The notes under the pieces: generated by a model
The model's input: the letters and a program-made list of their open reading frames with translations, nothing else
Database searches by the model: none
What the model was told of the DNA's origin: nothing
NCBI GenBank assembly: GCA_016946835.1
Contig: JACVTC010000004.1
Location: forward strand, 2,355,001-2,419,000
Direction of reading: 5' to 3'
From: Neocallimastix lanati (nom. inval.)
Lineage: Eukaryota; Neocallimastigomycota; Neocallimastigomycetes; Neocallimastigales; Neocallimastigaceae
Length of the DNA: 64,000 nucleotides
Part shown: piece after piece, positions 1 through 13,571 of the stretch
Numbering within the stretch: position 1 is the stretch's first letter
Layout: every line of letters starts with the position of its first letter
Program-made: the position numbers and the translations under genes

Positions 1-241
1 ATAATATAAAAAAATTTTATTAAAACAAAAAATAATAATAATAATAATAATTATAATATAAATAAAAATAAAAATAAAGTATAAAAAATATTAATAATTA
101 TTGAATATTATTAACCTATTATATAAATAAAACTTACAAAAAATTAAAATATTACTAAAAAAAAAAAAAAAGGTAAAAAAAAAAACTAAAGATATATATA
201 ATAATGGTATTAACTTTTAAAAGCTTTTTTTTGTTTGTTTG

Positions 242-274
<33 letters not shown>

Positions 275-454
275 GTTTCTTTGTTTGTTTGTTTGGTTAT
301 ATGTTTGTTCTGTTCGTTTTGTTTTATTTGGTTATATTATGTTTTGTTATATTCTGATTAATAAGAATTCTTCATCTTATTAATTTTAAGAATAATTATT
401 ATTATTTAACAATTAATTTATATAAATTAATTAATTAGATTAGATTATTATTAC

Positions 455-488
<34 letters not shown>

Positions 489-566
489 TAATAACCCTCT
501 ATAAATTAATTATATATATATATATATTTATATTTTTTTTTTTTTTTATTATTAATTATTATTAAT
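1..566. other. A/T-rich intergenic DNA downstream of the acyl-CoA synthetase
   Basis: No coding signal is visible. The stretch holds a poly-T run near 249-274, TTTG tetranucleotide repeats around 232-300, and a TTA/ATT trinucleotide run near 451-488. It lies 3' of the minus-strand acyl-CoA synthetase, so its right edge should contain that gene's 3' UTR. No specific polyadenylation site can be singled out in this composition. Confidence 0.7.
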
Positions 567-3055
567 TTAATTATCTTCCTTGTATTCACCAAGAGCTTTA
601 TACATATTATCAATTTCAGTTTTGTATTTAAGATAAGCCTTATTTCTCTTTGTTTTGAAAGTTGGAGTTAAAAGACCATTTTCAATTGTGAATGGTTCTG
701 AAATTAAACAAATTTCAGCTGGAATTTCAAAACCATGTAATTTAGTTTCTTTTGCCATTTTCTTAATTTCATCCATGATCATATTCTTAACATCTTCACT
801 CTTACATATATCTTCAAGAGTTGGGTCTTCCATACCAAATTTTTCCTTACATATTGGAGCAAGAACATCCTTATCTGGTACTACAATAGCCACTAGCTTA
901 GAACATAATGAGGTACCGTAGACAAAGAGTTGGCTAATATATTGGTTATCAAGTTTAGCTTCAATATTTTCTGGTGCAACATATTCACCCTGTTGTAATT
1001 TGAAAATATTCTTCTTACGATCAATAATTTTAAGAGCTTTATTTGGAAGAATAACACCAATATCACCAGTGTGGAACCAACCATCTATATACACTTCCTT
1101 TGTTTCTTCTTCATTTTTGTAATAACCAAGGGTAACATTAGATCCACGGAAACAAACTTCACCTCTTGGTTGATCATCACTTGGGTAATAATCCATTTCT
1201 GGAACAGCAACTAATTTAAGTTCCATTGATGGGAAAAGAGTACCAATATGATGACCATAAGGAGAGGTATAATCACCGACTAAAGTTAAAATACCACAAG
1301 CAGAAGTTTCTGTGGAACCGTAACCTTCAATAACATTAACACCAAAGATAATTCTAAAGAATTCCATAACCTTACTCTCAATTGGAGCTGCAGCACTAAG
1401 AATTAATTTAAGATTATTACCTAAAAGAACTTGAATTTTCTTGAAAACTAGTTTATCCCAAACAGTATCTCTAGATACACAACCCTTATCAAGAAGCTTT
1501 TTCTTTTGTTTGAAGGCAATGTTAAACATATTCTTAACAACAAAATTAGATTTTTCAATAGTTTGATTGATAGTATCATAAATTCTTAATAAAACTCTTG
1601 GAACCGCTGGGAATACTACAGGTTGAACTTCTTGAATATCTTTAACTAAATCCTTAGTTGCACCACTGAAGAAAGCAATTTTCATACCGTAACCAACCAT
1701 AGCATGTGTAATACAACGTTCAAACATATGAGCCAATGGAAGGTAACATAAATGAGTATCATCTTTAGTGAATTTTAATGGATCTGGCATAAGTTCAAAG
1801 AAAGCAGCATCAGTAGCAACCATATTTTTATGAGTAGTAATGACACCTTTAGGTTTACTGGTAGTACCTGAGGTATAGCAGATAGTACAAATATCATCAG
1901 CCTTTGGTGGAACATGTTCTTGGAAGTGTTCATTACCATATTCAATATCTTGCTTAAATGTTCTAAGGGAAATACCTCTCTTTTCACATATTTCTTTGTG
2001 AGCTAAATCAATATCTTCTTCATCTTCAATAATAATAATATGTTTAAGAATATTAAGATTTTCAGAAATTTCTAATAATCTACCAAGGAATTTAACAGAA
2101 GTAACAACCAATGATAATTCAGAATGTTCAACAATGTAGGCTAAAGCTTCCTTATCGAAAGTATCATACATTGGAACAGAAATAATAGAATAAGCGCTGC
2201 ACGCTATATATAATATTATTATATGAATATATATATTTATTTTAATAAATGCAAAATAAATAGATTAATAAATATTAAAATAACTTTATGATTAAAAAAT
2301 TTTTTATTTATATATAAATAATTAATTTCTTCCTATTATTCTTATTATAATTAAGTTATAATTTAAAACTATTAAATATTTTAATTTTCATAATATTTAA
2401 TTATTAAATAGAAAAATTGAGTAATTATTTAATAATATAAACTAATGTACTTTAATAATTGAATGTAACCCCTAACTACTTTATTGTTATTTACCTTCAT
2501 CGACTAGAAGCCATTCTGGACTGTTTTTTAAGTAAATACCAACCATTTTTTGAGATTTTGGTTCAAATTTATAATAATCGACAAAAGCAGAACCTAAACC
2601 ATTTCTCATTTGTTCAGCTTCAGCTATTTATTTAAAAATTTCAAATAAATAATATACATAATATTTGGATAAAAAAAAATATACTAAACATTAATATCAT
2701 TTAATATAATTACTGTATTTAATATTAGATTATGTTTCATATTTCCTAAATATATATTTCAATTTTAATAACTATTTTTACAATAATAAACATAATATTT
2801 TAAATTTAAAAAAAAAAAAAAAAAATTTTTAAACTTTTATTTACTATATTATATTTAATTATTACTATCTACAAAAATTATTTAAATTAATATTTTATAA
2901 ATAATAAAAAAATAAATAAATAATAAAATTTAATTTTTATAAATTAAAAATAAATATAATATTTATTTTATCTAATTATTTTTTATATGATTTCAATTTA
3001 TAAATTGAATTATGTATAAATTTTATCAATAATATTAAATAATTAATTATGCTTG

Positions 3056-3098
<43 letters not shown>

Positions 3099-3372
3099 TA
3101 CCAAAAGTAATATATTCATATGGTCCATTATCTTTTCCTCTCTTACCAAGGAATTTATCACCAATGGTTTTACCAACTTCAAACATTTCATAGATAGTAC
3201 TAGCAGAATAGTTTTCATCAACATAACCTGGACATCCTTTTTTTGAAACTGTAGTAAGTGGAGTACCTTCTGGAGTAAGTTTATTTCTGTAAATATCAGA
3301 CTCGTTTGGATTATCGTTCTTAATGACAACTGCTTGGTCATTAATTTCTTCAATTGGTCTATCTGGAATCAT
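567..3372 (-). CDS. long-chain acyl-CoA synthetase (fatty acid-CoA ligase), three exons
   Basis: This enzyme activates long-chain fatty acids to acyl-CoA with ATP through an acyl-adenylate. Exons in transcript order are 3372-3102, 2623-2495 and 2203-567. Both introns are GT-AG (478 and 291 nt), and the joined frame gives 678 residues, normal for the family. The start is the ATG at 3372-3370; a TTG two codons upstream is not needed. The AMP-binding P-loop YTSGTTSKPKG is at residues 243-253, GYGSTETS at about 427-434, DGWFHTGD at about 507-514, and the FACS signature DRKKNIFKLQQGEYVAP at about 528-544. The C-terminal TPTFKTKR supplies the usual A10-type lysine near 650. The exon 2/3 junction rebuilds the conserved DEACSAYSIISVPMYDT. 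The C-terminus EDN is not a peroxisomal SKL-type signal, and no membrane anchor is seen. Intron 1 starts with GTAAG followed by a poly-T tract of nearly 40 nt. The family is certain; which ACSL/FAA paralogue it is cannot be told. Confidence 0.95.
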
Positions 3373-4395
3373 TTTCAAATATTTTTTTTATTCTTTATAT
3401 ACACTTTAAATTTATTTTTTATGTATATTAATTAAAGTTAATATTTATATATATATTAGTTTATTAAAAGTTCGTTACTTTGTTTTTTCATACAAAAAAA
3501 AAAACTTTCTTTTTTTCTTTTTTATTATAATAATTTTTGTTTTATTTTTATTGTTATTATGAATTTTCTTATTGTTCTAATTATTTATTATTATTATTAT
3601 ATACTAATTTGATTATTTAATTATTATCTCGTTATTTTTTTTCTTTTAAGATATTATTATATAAAAAAAAAAAAATTTTGGATATATCATATAAATGAAT
3701 TGAAAATAAATATATGATGTATATATATTGTAAACTCTTAACGAAGACTACAACAATAAAAAAAGAAATATATATATATATATAAAAAGGGAAAATAAGT
3801 TAAAGAAAAAAAAATATTTTATAAAAAAAGTATATAAATATAAATAAAAAAAAAAATACACAAAAAGAAAATTTAAAGAAAAACAAAAATATAAAATATA
3901 AATATATAAAAAAAAAATTAACTTTTATAGCTATTTAAAAAAAATTGAAAGGAAATATCAAATTATATTATATATATAAATTATTAAACATTAAATTATT
4001 TATTATTCATTATTTATTTATTTATTTATTTATTTATTCATAAAATAGATAATATTCAGTAAAAATTATTTTTTTCTATATTATTGTATTATTAATAAAA
4101 TGGAAAAATTACATAATATATATATGCACAATAAACTAACAACATACTCCATTATATTTATGAATGGAAATATTTTATATATCAATATATTTAATAATTA
4201 ATTTCTAATAGTTATTTATTTATTAAAAGTAAATTAATAAATAAGAATTATATTTTTAATAATATATGTTAAAATTATTGCTTTAATTTTTTATACCCCA
4301 TCTAATTGTTTTTTATATAAACTATCTAATATATTATAATGTATTTATTATTATATGTATAAATAACAAATAAGCATTATTTTTTTTTATATTTT

Positions 4396-4511
4396 TATTA
4401 ATCATTATTTATTATTTATTATTTATTATTTATTATTTATTATTCATCATTTATTATTTATTATTTATTATTATTTATTATTTATTATTTATTATTTATT
4501 ATTTATTATTA
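4396..4511. repeat. 7-bp microsatellite (TTATTTA family)
   Basis: The sequence is an almost uninterrupted series of TTATTTA units, with occasional CATTTATT or ATTATTA variants. The same unit forms a longer array near 11.74-11.95 kb. Confidence 0.85.
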
Positions 4512-7225
4512 TGATTTTAATAAGAAATATTTTTATTGTTCTACAACAATTATTTATTAAAATTTATTAAAAGCACAAAAAATAAATATATTTAAAAAGA
4601 AATTATTAAATGTAAAGAAAAATAAAAAAAAAAATTTTTATAGAATAGTACAACGTAGTATGAATAAATACTTTCATAATATAATAAAAAAAATATTTAA
4701 ATTATAAAAAAGTAATTAATTCGAAAGTAGAAAAATATATATTTATTAATTATATCATAGAATTACAAATAAACTTCAATATAAGGAGTTTTATAAGAAT
4801 ATTCATAAAGATATTTCAAATATATTACTAGTTCTTTACTTTATAATTAAAATTTTTAAATATACATGTAATCTAAATCCTATGTCTTTGTTTAGGTTGA
4901 TATATATAATAAATTTGTTTGATTTTTAAATTTTTTTTTAATATATTACAAAATATGCTTTTTCTATATGTAAAGAATAAAATTTTTATTATGAAGTACT
5001 TTAGCTAAATTTTTTTAAATTTTTATTTATAATTTCTATCATACAAAAGATTATTTCATTGAGTATAACTTATATTTATAATATATATGTTATTTAGTAT
5101 TTTTTCTTTATAAAGAAAGTATATATATAAATACATCTTTATTAACAAAAATAAAAATCAAAATAAGCAAGGAAAAAAAAAAATTTTAGATTACACAAAT
5201 ATATAGATCATATTAAAATAAGAAAAGTTCATTGAAAAATTAATTAAAAATTAAAAAAAAACATTTAAATAATTTATTAATAAATTTATAGTTTTTAAAT
5301 TTATTAAAAAAATATTTTTGTTTATTATTGCTGTTATATATAAAGTGAATTATACATATATTATTCCACATATATATCAAATTTACTTTAATTATATATA
5401 ATTATATTAAATTTGTTTTATTGATACTATAATCTTTTTTAAATTGTAAGAATTCTATAAACTTTATATATATTATTTTCTTATTAGCAAAAAAAAAAAC
5501 CCCAAAAACTTTTCATTTGAAATTTTAATAAAATCTTAATTATAAAAAGTAACCAATAAAATATATTAATATAACCTACAATTTATTTAAAGTTTTTGGG
5601 TGGGACAAAAATATGAACTTTATTTAATAATAAATATGAAATAGATAAAAAAGCTATTTTTTACGATGATTTTAAATTAAAACCATAAAAATAAAAAAAA
5701 TTAAATTTTTAATGCATATAGCAATATATAATAATAAACGAATATAATTTAATTTATATTAAATTATTTGTATGTTTGATGTGGATTGACTCTAGCATAA
5801 AAGATACTAACTATAATAGGAAAAGTAATAAATTATAATAAATAAATGGAATTGCTAAGTATAATAATTACCATTTATTATTACATATTACATAATAAAT
5901 AATTACATATTTTTTATAATTATGATATTATGATATACACATGGAGTTATTAATATTAAAATACATATCATATCATAATTTGTTTTAAAATTTCCCTTCT
6001 TCTAAAAAAAAAAAAAAAATAAAATAAAAAATAAATAAATAAATAAAAATAAAAAAATAAATGTAAAAAAATAATAAATTTGTAGTTCCATCATTCAAAA
6101 ATTTAAACCATATATATGCATATAATGATACTTTTTATATTCAATTATATATTTCATATTTCAACATATTTAATTATTAAAAGTAAAACTGATTATATAT
6201 GGTTCTATTTTTTCAGTTTTAAAATGAATTAATAAAGATTAATTTAAATTAGAAACATTTATATTTATATTTTTACAAAAGCTTTACATTTATAATATAT
6301 TTATATATATTGTGATATATAAAGATAGCATATAATAAAATATATTGTGTTTATTTTTAACTATTTTATCAATTATATAATAATAGATAAAATAGTTATC
6401 TATTGAAACTTATATTAATAATTTATTAGTACAAAAATAATAAAATAAAATAAAATCATATTTAAATGAAAATTAAATTTAAATTTTCAACTTTCACATG
6501 AATAATCATTTCTTTAAAATAAAATCAAATATTGAACCTTAATTAGGTATAATTAATTTAATAAAAAAAACTATTTAATTAATAATTATTATATAAATTT
6601 ACTATGAATAAAGTTTTAATTCATCTTTAGTGGATACTCAAAAAAAAAAGTATTTTTATTTTTATATTTTTTATAGATTTTATATATATATATATATATT
6701 TTTTAACCCATATATCTTTTATTTTAGAGTTAGTTATAAAAATGAATATTTAACTTAATTATAAGAGGCTTAATTGTTTATATTAATTGCTAATTTATCT
6801 AAATTGATAAAATTACTTATAAAATATTTTTATAACAAAAGTCTATTAATATAAAGAACGAATTCTTCTAAATTATAATGATTCATGAATAGCAATTTCA
6901 ATTTTTTTTTTTTTTTGTAAAGCTATGTATTATTTACACATTAATGCGGTTATAACTGAAATATTATTTCATTTATTAAAAAAATACAATTATATGCATT
7001 AACAATATTGTTAAAATATTGATTATTTACAAATGAATAATATTAATAAACCATGAAATAATTTATTATATATAAAATGTAATACATTTATATTAAAGTA
7101 AATATGTACTTAAAATTGCTTAAATTCTTAAATTATATACTATTATTGGTATTTACTTAAATCATACTTTAAATTATAATGAATAATTAAAAAAGTACAA
7201 ATTATTTTATAAAGTAACTTCCCTG

Positions 7226-7228
<3 letters not shown>

Positions 7229-7273
<45 letters not shown>
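7229..7273. repeat. poly-A homopolymer of about 45 nt
   Basis: An uninterrupted run of A follows CCCTGTCT. It is followed by a short imperfect tandem duplication of roughly 45 bp. No coding sequence lies directly upstream that would make this a retrogene tail. Confidence 0.8.
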
Positions 7274-7276
<3 letters not shown>

Positions 7277-7980
7277 ATAAAGTAAAAATAAATAGAATAA
7301 ATTATTTTATAAAAGTATAAATAAATAGAATAAATTACTTTATAAAGTAAAAATAGTAAAAATAAAAAAGTATTTAAACATGAGAATAAAAACTTTAAAA
7401 TTTGGTGATATTCATAATTAAAAATTTTTTGTTATAGATAATTAATTATTTTAATAAAATTTTCATAAATAAGTAAAAAATTTAATTTAAACTATAAAGT
7501 TTTAAATTAAAATAATTATAAAACTGATAAACTTTAATGAGATTTTCATTTTTAAATTTTTTAAATTTTTTATATTTTTTGAATTTCAAGGAATATATTT
7601 ATATATATATATTTTTATAATGGATTAATAATTATAAAAATAGTTTATTGAGTATTTTCTTTTTTTTATATTTGTTTTTAAATTAATTATTAATTATTCT
7701 TTTTAAATACTATCATTATTATATTATATTTAATATTATATATATTATATTTATTATTATTAATATTAATATTAATTTTATTTTTTATTAATATTATATT
7801 ATTAGTATTAGTATTAATATTAATTTTATTCATATTATTACTATTATTATTATAATAACTATTATTATATTTATTATTATTATTTTTATATTATTATATT
7901 TATTATTGATATAACTTTTTTTAAATGATATTTTATGTAGAACTTATATCACATGATTTAAGCTGTTATATATATACAAG

Positions 7981-8400
7981 TTACACAAAATATTTAAAAA
8001 AATGTAAACATAAATTTATGTTGTATTGTTTATCTAGTATATTTTCAATAAAACTTTCCTGAGATATTACATAACTATTATTTTGTTTTTCTACTTTAAG
8101 CTATAGTATATTCGATTGATAACAATTTGATATTTTGAATTTTCTTTTAATTTTTAATATTATATCTTTGATGTATTTTATTTTTCCAGCAATAATCATA
8201 TCATCAATGTAAAATCCATATACAATTAGTTCTATTATATATTGTATGTTTGAATATTCATTGACTTTTATTTGCCTAAAATTATTATTAATTGAAAATT
8301 TTCTTATAGTTTCATAACGTTGTCTTCCTGATTGCTTAAGACCATATAAATCTTAGTAAAGTTTCAGATATTCCCTCCAAAAATTTATATCGCCCAACAT
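7981..8400 (-). pseudogene. decayed Ty1/copia-type reverse transcriptase fragment
   Basis: Reading the minus strand from 8400 down to 7981 gives one frame of about 140 codons with only two internal stops (TAA at 8355-8353, TAG at 8103-8101). It contains hallmarks of the RVT_2 domain of copia polyproteins in the right order. DLYGLKQSGRQRYETIRKF corresponds to the LYGLKQS block. ELIVYGFYIDDMIIAGK corresponds to the YVDD catalytic box, here YIDD. KIKRKFKIS corresponds to the IKxxFxMxDLG block. LKVEKQNNSYVISQESFIENIL corresponds to the segment that follows. These matches come from remembered family consensus; no search was run. No intact RNase H, integrase, gag or LTR was found in the flanks. The fragment is dead: it has internal stops, lacks the rest of pol, and its edges dissolve into A/T-rich DNA. 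Confidence 0.8.
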
Positions 8401-8962
8401 AAATTATTAAAGATAATTCGCTTAATTGATTCTTTGTATGATTATTTAAAAATTATGTTTATTTTGGAAATGAATAAAAATAGCCTAATAGAGAAAATTA
8501 ACAAAAAAAAAATAACTGAAATATTGAATCTTAATAAATTATGAAATACTTAGCTTTAGGGGTGATGTTAGATTAAAAATACATTTAAGAAAATATTATA
8601 ACAATACTTAAATTAAATTTAATAATTTATATAATGTAAAAAATATTTTATTCATGTAAAATTAAAAGTCAATTTAGAATAGAAATAACTAATAGTTTAA
8701 TGATATCAAGTTAATTTTATAAAATAGGATAATCATAAACCAATTAATTCATCATATAGAAACTACGTAAAAAGAGGGAATGTGAAATTTATGAAAAATA
8801 AGCTTCAAATGTATTGAAACATATTGTAATATAGTTAATGTATAAGTAATAATGTATTAAAGAATTTAAGAATAATTAAGTGCTAGAAACTCTTTATCAT
8901 AAAATATATTTATAAAGTTGACATAATTATAAACCATAAATTCCTAACTCGTAATAATAATA

Positions 8963-9044
<82 letters not shown>

Positions 9045-10887
9045 TTGTTGTTATTGTTTTTACTTTACTATAAAATCCTCATTAAATATTTATTAATAAT
9101 AATTTTTACTAAAAAATTGTATATTTAAAATATATAGATTTATAATATTAACATTATAAATTTCAATTCAGAAAAAACCAACTTTATACTAAAAAGTATT
9201 TATATAATTGAATATTTTATTATAAATATTTTATTTTAATATTGATGAAGATGATTATTACTTGTAAAAATTATTACATAAAAAGTTTAATAATGTCGAA
9301 ATGCATAACATGACATTAATTCTGATATGCGGGACTTTTATGTGCAATAATTTATAAGCAGTGGGTTTTAAATAATGGTAGTTTAGTAAATTTTATTAAT
9401 AAAATTATAATATTCGTACAATTAAAATAATAATTTTAATTCCTAAAAATTTACCAGAGTTCTCTATTTCTAATATAAATAATCTAATCTATTTATAAAA
9501 ATAGGTATTATATTAATTATATATTCTAATATATGGAACTATATTAATTTTATATGAATTAAAGTATTATAATTATTATAATTATAATGTATATTGAAAT
9601 AAAATATAATAAAATAATTATTATCAAAAAGATATAAATTTAATATTTAATATTAAATATGCAAATATGTTACTACACATATTTGTTTTATATCAATTCA
9701 ATTAGAAAAACTAGGAAAATTTGTTAATTATGGAATATAAATTAAAAACTTCATATATATTTATTGACATTTTTTAAACTATATTATTCATATGAAATTA
9801 TAAAAAATGGAAATACATTGTTTTTTTTTTCATTTTTTTTTTTCATTTTTTTTTTTTTTGTATCAATATTAATATAAGAATGTCAATCACTAATAATTAG
9901 CAATTATTTATCTTAAAAAGTATTATTCCTTAAAAAATTACATATTAAAATATTTATCATATATTATTTATTAATATTAAAACATTTATAACAGTTATCA
10001 ATTATTTTCAATTATATACTATAATATTAATATTAAAACTATAAAATTATTATATATAATAACCTAGAACTATTTTTATTTATTATATATTTATTTTTAT
10101 TAATTAGTCTACTGTTTATATATTCTATCTTTAACATGTGAATATTTTAATAAAAAAATTAAAGTAATTATTTCAATATCAAGATGTATTCTTTTTTTTA
10201 TCTAAAATTGTTTCTATTTTTTATCAATTAATGGAATAAAATAAAATACTATTATGATATATATTTTAAAACTTTAAAATGTTTCATATTTGTATAGTTT
10301 ATATAAAATAAAGATTAACATAATAAGTGAAAAATTATTAATAAAGTTTTATATACTACAATTTATATATTATGAGTAAAATATTTTATTTAAATAGTTA
10401 TAATCTATATTATTAATATTAGTTATGATACAAAAATTAATATATTCACCAAAATTATCAAAATCATTAAAATAACAATTAACACAATAATTTCTTACTT
10501 ATTTATAATGAATAATATCAAACTTTTTTTAGAATTCATCAAAAAATATAAAAAAGAAAAAAAAGTTTTTTTAAATTATTTATGGAATAAAAATTTTAAT
10601 AGCATTCTCCCTATGTTATTTAAAATTATTCAATATATTTAAAGATATTGAATCTGTAAATTTTAACATTTTAATAGCTATGTATTCACATCGACTTTTA
10701 TCATAATTCTTATTTTTACATATTTATTAATCATTTCTTAAAATAGCCCTATAAATAACATTCCTTATTTAACATAAGAAGTTAAACTTATTCGAGAATA
10801 AATAAAACTAATACTTTTTTGTAATTGTGATCTTTTATTTTTTTCGTTGCTAGAACATGAGTCAGAATAATTTTTTAAAATTGATAA
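8401..10887. other. intergenic DNA, possible further transposon debris
   Basis: No open reading frame can be supported. The part next to the copia relic (8401-8900) is slightly less A/T-biased but stop-rich in all frames, which fits older debris of the same element. A TTA trinucleotide run occupies 8962-9043. A short GC-richer patch near 9295-9375 has no recognisable identity. Confidence 0.5.
8962..9043. repeat. TTA/ATT trinucleotide microsatellite
   Basis: About 27 perfect trinucleotide units lie in intergenic DNA between transposon debris and unidentified sequence. Confidence 0.9.
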
Positions 10888-11193
10888 TATATATATTCTT
10901 GTAGATATTGCAAAAAAATTTCGTTAGAGCCTTGTAATCAATTTCAAGAATATGATGCTTTATATAGCCTTCAATTTATTAAAAGGTCTATAAAATTAAA
11001 AATTATAAATAATATGAAATTTAATTTAAAAAATAGTTATAGTATTGAAAAAATTAATAGTAACCATGAAGATGAGAATATAATACAAGAAATATGGAAC
11101 TCAGGTTTTTATGATGTTAAATGTACTAATAATAATCCAAAGAAAAAATTTATAGCAAAAAGCAAAAACAAATACAATATAAAAAGTATCTAA
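10888..11193 (+). pseudogene. possible decayed coding fragment, unidentified
   Basis: A plus-strand frame stays open for about 100 codons in DNA where stops are expected roughly every ten. It reads like ordinary protein rather than translated A/T repeat, for example CNQFQEYDALYSLQFIKRS and DENIIQEIWNSGFYDVKC. There is no initiator before MKFNLKN, no recognisable domain, and the frame ends in Lys/Asn-rich sequence. It could be an exon remnant or transposon debris. I do not recognise a family. Confidence 0.25.
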
Positions 11194-11262
11194 AAAATAA
11201 TATTTATTTTCTAAATCAAAATATGAATCAAAGGAAATAAAAAAAAATTTTTTTTTAATTAG

Positions 11263-11295
<33 letters not shown>

Positions 11296-13383
11296 TAATC
11301 CTAAATCCATATGGATTTAACTCTTTTACAGTAGTATATATTTATCATAATTATTGTTGACTTAAAAAATAGTCATTTTTATTCATGGTTTTTTATTATT
11401 TATTATTTCATAAGATAATTATTTTTATATAAATAAAATATATTTTAATATAATATTAAATTAAAACCTGTATTGAAACTCTTTTTAAAATATGATATTC
11501 TATATTAATTTTTAATTTAATAGTTTTTTAAACATCAATATAAATAAAGTATATTTTCATCTTTGTTAAAAGAATAAAAATAAATAATATTTAAATAGAT
11601 GAACATATTACAAGATATATTATTATATTAAATATATATCCTTATTCTTTATATATATATATATTTTTTTGGTAAAGGTTAAGAATAAAATGTAAAATTT
11701 ATATATAATTTGAACTTTATAATAATTAAGCATTCTTAATTATTATTATTTATTATATATATTTTATTATTTATTATTTATTATTTATTATATATATTTT
11801 ATTATTTATTATTTATTATTTATTATATATAATTTATTATATATAATTTATTATTTATTATTTATTATTTATTATTTATTATTTATTATTTATTATTTAT
11901 TATTTATTATTTATTATTTATTATTTATTATTTATTATTTATTATTTATTATGTACTGTTTATGTATTATTATTTATTAATATAGTAAAATAAGGCTTAT
12001 GAAAAATAATTTTTATTTCTATTTTATATTTTTGATGTATATTATTTAATTAAATAATATATCATTAATTAATAGTTTAATATAAATATAATTTAACAAT
12101 CAAAATTAACTTATTTAATTAAAAGTATTGTACACTTTTGTAAGAATATTAGCCAATAAAATTGATTTACATTACATTATTTCATAATATAATAATAATT
12201 ATAAATTAATAGATTAATAAAAATATTATTAAAATTTATATTATAAAAATCAAATAAATAATAAACAAATAATAAATAATATATATTTACATGTACAATT
12301 TTGTTTTATAAAATTTATATGAAGATTATACTGTAAAATTCGATTTATTTAATTATTGATACTAATATATTTATAAATTATTTAATTTATAATAATTAAA
12401 AATATATATTACTACTTTTATATTTATATATCTTTTTTAATAATAATAAACATTTATAATAAAATCTTGTCTAAAACAATACAAAATTTTTTTGTCTTTA
12501 TTACATAATAATAAATAAAAGCTGTTATTGAGAAAAGAATTTAATAAATTCGAAGGAAACAGAGCTAAAAGTTATCTTTATTGATATAAAGTAAAATTAA
12601 GAACTTAATTATTAATATTAATATTTTTAATTACTTTTACATATATTTTTAATGTATACTATATTATTAATAAAGAATAAAAAAAATAAAATAATTAATT
12701 AAAAAATCTATGGCCAAAAATTTTATGTACAGAATTTAATATTTATTATGGAATCTGTTATTTTTCTATTAATTTTATGAAGCATAAAATATGTATATAA
12801 TATATATATAATAAGATAAATACAAAATAAGCAAAAGAAAATAATAATAATAATAATATAAAAATAAAATTACATTGAATGTTAATATTTATAATTTATA
12901 CATTTAATTTTTTTATATTTATTTATTTTTTGTTTATTTATTTATTCATTCATGCTCAGTATAAATTATATAATATACATATACATTTATAATAAGTTGA
13001 TTATTTGAGAAAAATGAAAGGATAAACATTAATAATAATAATAATAATTTATTTATAAAATTATTTAAAACATACCTTTAAATAAATAAGTATCAATCAT
13101 GAATATAATAAATTATAAAAAAAAAAAAAAATTTCAAATATGAACATGATTATTTATCCTAAATATTAAATATTAATATCAAAATAAAAGTATTACCAAT
13201 ATCTATTTAATTTATAATATATAATAAAGTTTTTTTAAACAAATAATTTAAGCAATTTATAAATCCTGTAATATTAAGATATATATTAGAATGAAATATT
13301 TATTTATAAAGAAGAAACAATAAAATGTTTGAATTTCATGATATTAATAAAATACAATTTTGCTCGATAAATTTTGTAAAATA

Positions 13384-13416
<33 letters not shown>

Positions 13417-13571
13417 TTAGAGAAACAGTAAACAAATCGACAATTTTCTATATTTTATAAAATAAATTTTTCTAATTTGTTATAAATGTATAATTTAAAA
13501 ATTTAAAGACTAATATTATTTTCTTTTTTTTCTTTATATATAATTTTTTATACATATTATAGTAGTGAAAA
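11194..13571. other. A/T-rich intergenic DNA upstream of LIS1
   Basis: No gene is visible. The stretch includes the 7-bp repeat array at about 11735-11951 and a short AAT run near 13387-13414. The promoter and 5' UTR of LIS1 should lie at its right end, but no specific element is identifiable. Confidence 0.6.
11735..11951. repeat. 7-bp microsatellite (TTATTTA family), long array
   Basis: About 30 units of TTATTTA/ATTTATT are interrupted by TATATA variants. It is the longer of two arrays of this unit in the window. Confidence 0.85.

Larger units (their letters stand above)
3373..7980. other. gene-poor A/T-rich intergenic DNA
   Basis: I see no supportable gene on either strand. The left end should include the promoter and 5' UTR of the acyl-CoA synthetase, but no motif stands out. 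The region holds an ATTTATT-type 7-bp repeat (about 4396-4511), a poly-A run (7229-7273), and directly after it a partial duplication of about 45 bp (7274-7350) containing AAATAGAATAAATTA twice. Confidence 0.6.

Noticed and set aside
3043-3378. Short frame ending in poly-Phe
   Set aside because: It is exon 1 of the acyl-CoA synthetase read through its donor into a poly-T intron start. The splice at 3102/3101 restores the conserved sequence.
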